This document shows positions 58,634 through 64,000 of a stretch of 64,000 nt of DNA, in pieces. The notes beneath the pieces were generated by a model that saw nothing but the letters and a program-made list of their open reading frames with translations, searched no databases and was not told where the DNA came from. The DNA lies in assembly GCF_004134865.1 (NCBI RefSeq), contig NZ_SDPO01000004.1, forward strand, positions 62,001 through 126,000, in the 5' to 3' direction. Source of the stretch: Agromyces fucosus. Its GTDB lineage: Bacteria > Actinomycetota > Actinomycetes > Actinomycetales > Microbacteriaceae. Position 1 is the stretch's first letter, and the number at the start of each line of letters is the position of its first letter. The position numbers were made by a program, and so were the translations under genes.

Positions 58634-59695
58634 ATGGCTGTTCGCACCAAGGCCGCTCGCGGGCTGCTCGCTACCGCGGCAATCGCACTCGCACTCACCA
58701 CAGCGGCATGTACCAGCAAGGCGGCCGACACCGGCGCAGACTCCGGTGAAGCCGGCGATCTCGCATCGGTGAACGTCGCACTCGTCCCCGGCGGTTCGCA
58801 CCCCTACTTCCAGCCGTGGAAGGCCGCCGGAGAGGCTGCCGCCGAAGAGTTCGGCCTCGGCTCGACCGTCTTCAACGAGACCGCCGAGTGGGACCAGGCC
58901 AAGCAGAACGAGGTCCTGAACTCGCTCGCAGCCCAGGGCGTCAACGCCTTCGGCATCTTCGGCGTCTCGCCGACCGACATCAACACGACCTTCAAGATGC
59001 TGAAGGACCAGGGCTTCGCCGTCGGTTCCATCGCATCGTGCCCCGCGGGTGACGTGAACGAGGCCGACTTCTGCCTCTCGACCGACACCGAGGTCGCCGC
59101 ATACAAGGCTGCGGTCGCAGCCATCGAGGCCATGGGCGGCACCGGAAACCTCGTGCACCTGACGGGCAACAACGTCGACTCGAACACGCAGCGTCGCATC
59201 GCCGGCGTCGAGAAGGCCGTCGAGGAGACGGGCGGCGCGGTCACGCTCCTCAGCACCGTCACCGACATCGACGTCGACCTCGGCACGGCGCAGAAGGCCG
59301 TCGCCGACCTCCTCGCCGCCAAGGGCTCCGAGATCAACGGATTCGTCTCGACCGCGTACAACCCCGCAGTCGCGTCGGCCTCCGCCGTGAAGGAGTCGGG
59401 CCTGCCCATCAAGGTCGTCGCGATCGACGACGACGAGGTCATCCTCGACGGCATCGCCGACGGCTCCGTCTCGGCGACCGTCGTGCAGAACCCGACCGGC
59501 CAGGCATTCGTCGGCTCCTGGGTGCTCGCCCAGCTGCAGACCAAGGCCTGCACGGTCAAGGACCCCGGCGTGATCGTGGACTCCGGTTCGTTCGTCGTCA
59601 CGACCGACAACCTCGAGACCTACACCGACGAGCAGGACGCCGAGTCCGACACGATCATGGACCTGTTCAAGAACGACCTGCTCGACTGCAAGTAA
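58634..59695 (+). CDS. Sugar-binding lipoprotein (RbsB-like) of ABC transporter
   Basis: A 353-residue periplasmic-binding-protein of the ribose/galactose type. Lipoprotein signal: ARGLLATAAIALALTTAACT with lipobox T-A-A-C near residue 27, then an Asp/Gly spacer. Landmarks: VNVALVPGGSHPYFQPWKAA, NSLAAQGVNAFGIFGVSPTD and DGSVSATVVQNPTGQAFVGS. First structural gene of the operon; captures the sugar or sugar acid for the two RbsC-type permeases and ATPase encoded downstream. Confidence 0.92.
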   Translation: MAVRTKAARGLLATAAIALALTTAACTSKAADTGADSGEAGDLASVNVALVPGGSHPYFQPWKAAGEAAAEEFGLGSTVFNETAEWDQAKQNEVLNSLAAQGVNAFGIFGVSPTDINTTFKMLKDQGFAVGSIASCPAGDVNEADFCLSTDTEVAAYKAAVAAIEAMGGTGNLVHLTGNNVDSNTQRRIAGVEKAVEETGGAVTLLSTVTDIDVDLGTAQKAVADLLAAKGSEINGFVSTAYNPAVASASAVKESGLPIKVVAIDDDEVILDGIADGSVSATVVQNPTGQAFVGSWVLAQLQTKACTVKDPGVIVDSGSFVVTTDNLETYTDEQDAESDTIMDLFKNDLLDCK

Positions 59696-59715
59696 CCACG
59701 GAGCCAACCGACACC

Positions 59716-60804
59716 ATGACCACCATCACTGCGGCACGCGCGTCACTCGTCGACCTCGAGGTCGAGACGATGCGCACCGACGCCGTCCAGAGCTTCATCA
59801 AGCAGGAGACGATCTTCCTCGAGATCGACACTGCCGACGGGCTCACGGGTGTCGGTTACTCCTACACGATCGGAACCGGTGGTCGCGCAGTACTCTCCAT
59901 GCTGCGCGACCACCTGGTGCCCCTCCTCCCCGGCCTCGACAGCAGGAACGTCGAAGGCATCTGGACGGAACTGTTCCGTTCGACCCGTGCCACCACCGTC
60001 GGCGCCATCACGTCCCTCGCCCTCGCGGCGGTCGACACCGCCCTCTGGGACCTGCGCTCCCGCCGTGCCGGCGAGCCGCTCTGGCAGGTGGCCGGCGGCT
60101 ACCGCCAGCGCGTCCCCCTCTACGACACCGAGGGCGGCTGGCTCCACCTGCCCACCGACGACCTCGTGGCCGGTGCACTCGCATCGCAGGCGAAGGGCCT
60201 GCGCGGCGTCAAGCTCAAGGTCGGCAAGCGCTCGATCCGCGAAGACCGCGATCGCCTGCTCGCAGTGCGCGAGGCCGTCGGCGCCGACCTGCACATCATG
60301 GTCGACGCCAACCAGTCGATGACCTCCGCCGAGGCCATCCGGCGCGCGGCGGCGTTCGAGGACGCCGACCTCTACTGGTTCGAGGAGCCCCTGCCCGCCG
60401 ATGATGTGAGCGGCCACGCCCGCCTCGCCTCGTCCACGAGCATCCCGATCGCGGTCGGCGAATCGATGTACTCGATCGCCCAGTTCCGCGACTACCTGCA
60501 CCGCGATGCCGCCGGCATCGTCCAGGTCGACGTCGCCCGTGTCGGCGGCATCACCCCCTGGCTCAAGGTCGCACACCTCGCAGAGGCGTACAACGTCGCC
60601 GTCTGCCCGCACTTCCTCATGGAGCTGCACGTGAGCCTCGTCGCCGCGGTGCCGAACGGCGCCTACGTCGAGCACATCCCGCAGCTCCGCGGCATCACCA
60701 AGACCGAGCTCGTCATCGAGGACGGCTCCGCCGTCGCCCCCTCGACGCCGGGCCTCGGCATCGACTGGGACGCCGACGAGATCGATCGGAGGCGAGTCGC
60801 ATGA
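59716..60804 (+). CDS. Mandelate-racemase/enolase-superfamily sugar-acid dehydratase
   Basis: A 362-residue enolase-superfamily protein. The base pair KxK lies in RGVKLKVGKRS (about residues 165-167); Mg ligands are in IMVDANQSM (about 196), YWFEEPLPAD and AVGESMYS; the second base is the His in CPHFLMELHVSLVAAVPNG. The H-x-x-x-E-x-H pattern puts it in the mandelate racemase subgroup, which mostly dehydrates aldonic acids or epimerises them. It lies between binding protein and permease genes (20 bp after, 4-bp overlap before), so it acts on the imported compound. Exact sugar acid unknown. Confidence 0.9.
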   Translation: MTTITAARASLVDLEVETMRTDAVQSFIKQETIFLEIDTADGLTGVGYSYTIGTGGRAVLSMLRDHLVPLLPGLDSRNVEGIWTELFRSTRATTVGAITSLALAAVDTALWDLRSRRAGEPLWQVAGGYRQRVPLYDTEGGWLHLPTDDLVAGALASQAKGLRGVKLKVGKRSIREDRDRLLAVREAVGADLHIMVDANQSMTSAEAIRRAAAFEDADLYWFEEPLPADDVSGHARLASSTSIPIAVGESMYSIAQFRDYLHRDAAGIVQVDVARVGGITPWLKVAHLAEAYNVAVCPHFLMELHVSLVAAVPNGAYVEHIPQLRGITKTELVIEDGSAVAPSTPGLGIDWDADEIDRRRVA

Positions 60805-61874
60805 CGAGCAGATCCAACCGGCTGACCAGCGTGCTCAGCGACAACCGCGTGGGGCTCCTGCTCCTCATCATCGTGCTCGTGGTCCTCATCGGCAGCCTCA
60901 AGCCGATGTTCTTCTCCCCCGCATTCGTGATCGGCCCGATGCTCACGAGCATCGCCATCTTCACCGTCGTCGGCCTCGCCCAGATGGTCGTGCTCTCCGT
61001 CGGGCAGATGAACCTGGCCGTCGGCGGAATGGCCGCGATCGGGGCAATGGGCTCCGCGATCGTCTTCCAGGCCTTCGACGTGCCGCTGATCGTCGGCATC
61101 GCCGTCGGCCTCGTGGTCGGCGGCGCCGTCGGCGCACTCTGCGGCGTGCTGATCGCCTACGCCGGGGTCAACTCGTTCGTCGTGACGCTCGCGATGAGCT
61201 TCGCCCTGCTGGGCCTCGTTCCCGCCGTCTACTCGTGGGTCAGCACCGGCAACGCGATCACCGTGCAGACGCCCGGGCTCGCGGAACTCGGGCGCTCCAA
61301 GCTCTCCGACCTCTGCATCGGCGACACCTGCGGTCCCGACGGCGTCCCGCTCATCCTCTTCGTCGCCGTCGCGGCGATGATCGTGATCGGCCTGCTCTTC
61401 TCCAAAGCGCGCATCGGCCGCGAGATCTTGCTGACCGGTTCGAGCGATCGCGCCGCGCTGCTCTCGGCGATCCCCGTTCCGCGACGCATCATCACCGTGC
61501 ACACGCTCTCGGGCATGCTGGCCGCACTCGCCGGGTTCATGCTCGGAGCGAGCACCGGCTCGTTCACCCCCGGCATCGGCCAGGAATTCATGCTGCAGTC
61601 CTTCCTCGGACCGATCCTCGGCGGCACCCTGCTCGCCGGCGGCTACGTCTCCGTCATCGGCACCTTCCTCGGCATCACGATCACCGTCGTGATCCGCCAG
61701 GGCCTCCTGCTCTTCGGTGTCGGCATCGAAGGACTCAACATCCTGCTCGGCACCATCCTCCTGATCGCCCTCTCCGCCGACCGCATCCGTTCGGTCGCAG
61801 GAGCCCGATCCCGTCTGCGAGCGTCGCGACAGCAGTCGCCCGCGAAGTCCAAAGAAGAGGCGGTGGTGTCATGA
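60801..61874 (+). CDS. Sugar ABC transporter permease (RbsC-like) 1
   Basis: A 357-residue branched-chain/ribose-type permease (BPD_transp_2) with about ten helices: VVGLAQMVVLSVGQMNLAVG, VNSFVVTLAMSFALLGLVPA and QSFLGPILGGTLLAGGYVSV. Its ATG overlaps the dehydratase stop by 4 bp and its stop overlaps the second permease start by 4 bp. A basic tail (SRLRASRQQSPAKSKEE) is cytoplasmic. Forms the channel with permease 2. Confidence 0.91.
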   Translation: MTSRSNRLTSVLSDNRVGLLLLIIVLVVLIGSLKPMFFSPAFVIGPMLTSIAIFTVVGLAQMVVLSVGQMNLAVGGMAAIGAMGSAIVFQAFDVPLIVGIAVGLVVGGAVGALCGVLIAYAGVNSFVVTLAMSFALLGLVPAVYSWVSTGNAITVQTPGLAELGRSKLSDLCIGDTCGPDGVPLILFVAVAAMIVIGLLFSKARIGREILLTGSSDRAALLSAIPVPRRIITVHTLSGMLAALAGFMLGASTGSFTPGIGQEFMLQSFLGPILGGTLLAGGYVSVIGTFLGITITVVIRQGLLLFGVGIEGLNILLGTILLIALSADRIRSVAGARSRLRASRQQSPAKSKEEAVVS

Positions 61875-62908
61875 GCGCGCGTCTCGCACGACTGGCCCGC
61901 GACCAGAACACGATCCTCGCCGCGGTGATCGTCGCGGGCGTCATCGTCCTGACGATCAGCTCGAGCGGCGGGTTCCTCTCCCCGATCTCGATCGAGACGT
62001 TCTTCCAATTCCTCGCGATCCCGATCGTCATCGGCCTGGCGCAGATGGCAGCGCTCGCGGTCAACCAGATGAACCTCGCCGTCGGCGCGATCGGCGGGTT
62101 CGCGGCCTGCTCCGCCGCCGTGCTCATCGCCGACTTCGGCGTGCCCCCGTGGCTCGGCGGGATCATCGCGATCCTCATCGGCCTCGCCGCCGGCGTGCTC
62201 AACGGCCTCATCGTGGTGCTCACGCAGATCAACGGCTTCATCGTCACCCTCGCGACCATGACGATCCTCTCGGGCGCCCAGTACGCGATCGTCGGCACCC
62301 GCACGATCACCTCGGCCAACTGGCCCGAGATCGCGGCGATCGGCACGGCGCGGCCCCTCGGCATCCCGCTCATCTTCTGGATCGCCGTGGGCATCGCCAT
62401 CCTCCTCTCCGTCGCGTACCGGCAGACGCTCTTCGCCCGCAACATGCTCGCGAGCGGCGGCAACCCGCTCGCTGCGACCCTCTCCGGAATCTCGAACAAC
62501 AGGAGCCTCGTCACTGCCCACGGCCTCTCCGGGCTCCTGTGCGGCGTCGCCGCGTTCCTCGTGCTCGCCTCGCTGCCGGGTGCCAACAAGAGCATCGGCG
62601 AGGACTGGCTGCTGTCGAGCTTCGCCGCGCCGATCATCGGTGGCGTCTCGCTGACCGGCGGCACCGTCGCCGTGCTGGGCACCGTGCTCGCAGCGACCAT
62701 CGTGCGACTGGTCGACAGCGCACGCGCGCAGTTCCAGCTGGAGCCCAGCTGGGTGAACTTCGTCATCGGCGCCGTCGTGCTCGGCACCGTGGCACTCGAC
62801 CGCGTTCGGACCCGGCGCCCAGCCACCCGTCAGCGCAGCCGCCGCCCACCGCCCGATGCACCGCCGACCGCGGCAGCGCGAGCCATCGACCCAGGAGCAC
62901 CGGCATGA
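61871..62908 (+). CDS. Sugar ABC transporter permease (RbsC-like) 2
   Basis: A 345-residue paralogue of permease 1: VIGLAQMAALAVNQMNLAVG, INGFIVTLATMTILSGAQYA and SSFAAPIIGGVSLTGGTVAV line up with it block for block, indicating ancient duplication. It ends with a Pro/Arg-rich cytoplasmic tail (RRPATRQRSRRPPPDAPPTA) of about 40 residues. ATGA overlaps on both sides. Pairs with permease 1 as a heterodimer. Confidence 0.91.
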   Translation: MSARLARLARDQNTILAAVIVAGVIVLTISSSGGFLSPISIETFFQFLAIPIVIGLAQMAALAVNQMNLAVGAIGGFAACSAAVLIADFGVPPWLGGIIAILIGLAAGVLNGLIVVLTQINGFIVTLATMTILSGAQYAIVGTRTITSANWPEIAAIGTARPLGIPLIFWIAVGIAILLSVAYRQTLFARNMLASGGNPLAATLSGISNNRSLVTAHGLSGLLCGVAAFLVLASLPGANKSIGEDWLLSSFAAPIIGGVSLTGGTVAVLGTVLAATIVRLVDSARAQFQLEPSWVNFVIGAVVLGTVALDRVRTRRPATRQRSRRPPPDAPPTAAARAIDPGAPA

Positions 62909-64000
62909 CCGACACGGCCTACGCGCTCGAAGTGCGCGGCATCACCAAGACGTTCCCCGGAGTCCGGGCGCTCGACGAGGTCAACCTCCGCCTGAAGCCG
63001 GGCGAGGTGCACGCACTCCTCGGCGAGAACGGCGCGGGCAAGTCCACGCTCATCAAGATCATCACCGGCATCCAGCCGCAGGACTCCGGCGAGCTCATCG
63101 TCAACGGCGAGGCGCGCTCGTTCCGCTCGGCGCACGAGGCGACCCGTGCCGGCATCGGCGTGGTGCACCAGGAGCGCAACGTCATCACCGACTTCACGGT
63201 CGCCGAGAACATCGTGCTCGGCAACACCCCCGTGAAGGGCGGACGCGTGCAGTGGCGCGAGGTCAGGGAGGGCGCCAAGCGCGTGCTCGACCTGCTCGAC
63301 TTCCCGATCGACCCGGCGACGCCCACGAGCCTGCTCTCGCCGGCGCAGACCCAGTTGGTCGAGATCGCCCGCGGGCTCTACACCGACAGCGCGGTGCTCC
63401 TGCTCGACGAGCCGACCGCGTCGATCAGCGAGACCGAGTCGAAGCTGCTGTTCGACGTCGTGCACCGCCTCTCCGCGCAGGGACGCGCGATCCTGTTCGT
63501 CAGCCACAAGCTCGAAGAGGTGTTCGCGCACTGCGACACCGTCACCGTCTTCCGCGACGGACGTTCGGTGGCCGAGTCGGAACCGCTCTCGAACTACTCC
63601 AAGGACACGATCGTCGACCTGCTCGTGGGACGTACCCTCGCCAAGCTCGAGGTGCCCGACCGTTCTCCGTCCGAGCGCGGCACGCCGGCGCTCGAACTGC
63701 GCGACGTCTCGACGTTCAGCGGACACCGCGACGTGTCGTTCGCGGTGCACCCTGGCCAGATCGTCGGCATCTACGGACTCGTCGGCGCCGGGCGCTCCGA
63801 GCTGGCCAAGGCGATCCTCGGGCTCGACCGCATCACCGAGGGCGAGGTGCTGGTCAACGGCAGCGCCGCGCAGATCCGCTCGGTGGGCGATGCGCTCGGC
63901 CGCTACGGCATCGGGTACGTGACCGAGGACCGGAAGGCCGAGGGCCTCTTCCTCGACCAGACCGTCGCCCGCAACCTGACGGTCACGGTGCTGAAGCGCC
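62905..64000 (+). CDS. Sugar ABC transporter ATPase (RbsA-like), 3' end beyond window
   Basis: The first 365 codons of a two-domain ATPase (about 500 residues expected). Domain 1: Walker A in LLGENGAGKSTLIKIITG, Q-loop GVVHQERNVI, signature LLSPAQTQLVEIARGL and Walker B AVLLLDEPTASISE. Domain 2 starts near residue 250 and has the Lys-less Walker A GLVGAGRSELAKAILG typical of the degenerate half of RbsA/MglA proteins, then YVTEDRKAEGLF. ATGA overlap with permease 2. Energises uptake by the two permeases. Truncated only by the window edge. Confidence 0.95.
   Translation, partial: MTDTAYALEVRGITKTFPGVRALDEVNLRLKPGEVHALLGENGAGKSTLIKIITGIQPQDSGELIVNGEARSFRSAHEATRAGIGVVHQERNVITDFTVAENIVLGNTPVKGGRVQWREVREGAKRVLDLLDFPIDPATPTSLLSPAQTQLVEIARGLYTDSAVLLLDEPTASISETESKLLFDVVHRLSAQGRAILFVSHKLEEVFAHCDTVTVFRDGRSVAESEPLSNYSKDTIVDLLVGRTLAKLEVPDRSPSERGTPALELRDVSTFSGHRDVSFAVHPGQIVGIYGLVGAGRSELAKAILGLDRITEGEVLVNGSAAQIRSVGDALGRYGIGYVTEDRKAEGLFLDQTVARNLTVTVLKR

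Noticed and set aside
1-64000. tRNA/rRNA genes, transposases, integrases, phage genes, toxin-antitoxin or defence systems
   Set aside because: Read for on both strands; no cloverleaf, transposase, integrase or known defence domain was seen.

Overview
The window is very GC-rich (around 70% by eye) with tightly packed genes on both strands, frequent 4-bp start/stop overlaps (ATGA, GTGA, TTGA) and many genes that appear to be read from leaderless transcripts. Gene content and codon use point to an actinobacterium of the family Microbacteriaceae, possibly Agromyces or a close relative; the genus is an inference. I see no tRNA, rRNA, insertion sequence, prophage, CRISPR array or recognisable defence system.

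The backbone is a chain of core genes that in related actinobacteria I expect close together on one strand: rpsO (46.8-47.1 kb), pnp (27.6-29.8 kb), an M16 peptidase (2.6-4.0 kb), dapB and a small TPR-type membrane protein (0.15-1.3 kb). All are on the minus strand in the expected order, but here they are separated by about 17 kb and 24 kb of catabolic, transport and accessory genes.

Region by region. 0-5.1 kb: end of a TIGR01777-type epimerase, TPR membrane protein, dapB, an acetyltransferase, a histidine phosphatase, the M16 peptidase and an aldo/keto reductase. 5.2-19 kb: a branched-chain amino acid (leucine-type) degradation region with CitE-like lyase, MaoC hydratase, acyl-CoA dehydrogenase, biotin-dependent carboxylase alpha and beta subunits, a TetR regulator, the three subunits of a branched-chain 2-oxoacid dehydrogenase, and an Lrp regulator. 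A second TetR plus metallo-beta-lactamase-fold pair sits between the carboxylase subunits. Four copies of one 16-bp palindrome lie upstream of the two carboxylase genes and of tetR. 19-25.4 kb: a galactoside module (GH35 beta-galactosidase, ABC permeases, binding lipoprotein, divergent LacI) with matching LacI operators. 25.4-27.4 kb: an ATP-grasp enzyme and an ArsR-like regulator with nested operators. 27.5-35.1 kb: pnp, a DUF5302 protein, a glycosyltransferase/SGNH-hydrolase fusion, dodecin, a LAXTG-anchored surface protein and a small exported protein. 35.4-46.6 kb: mixed metabolic genes (DedA, CE1759/CE1758-type flavin pair, secreted M28 peptidase, GT2, alpha/beta hydrolase, thioredoxin, luciferase-like oxidoreductase, PLP enzyme, EamA transporter, CGNR regulator). 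46.8-58.5 kb: rpsO, a quinone-reductase-like enzyme, DUF488, CPBP and PrsW membrane proteases, HAD phosphatase, a cytoplasmic M4 (protealysin-like) protease with its emfourin-type inhibitor, YhhN, FKBP, a FAD oxidase and an Ada/AraC/AlkA repair fusion. 57.8-64 kb: a GntR-controlled sugar-acid operon (binding lipoprotein, enolase-superfamily dehydratase, two RbsC-type permeases, ATPase cut by the window end).

The window reads as a catabolic region: amino-acid carbon skeletons, galactosides and a sugar acid each have their own enzymes, uptake (for the sugars) and local repressor. The most distinctive signals are the paired and nested operators, the widespread leaderless starts, an over-represented 7-mer (GCATCCG), the GT4-SGNH fusion, the protease/inhibitor pair, and an orphan plus-strand terminator that may end a small RNA. 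I did not find a clearly undescribed multi-gene system.
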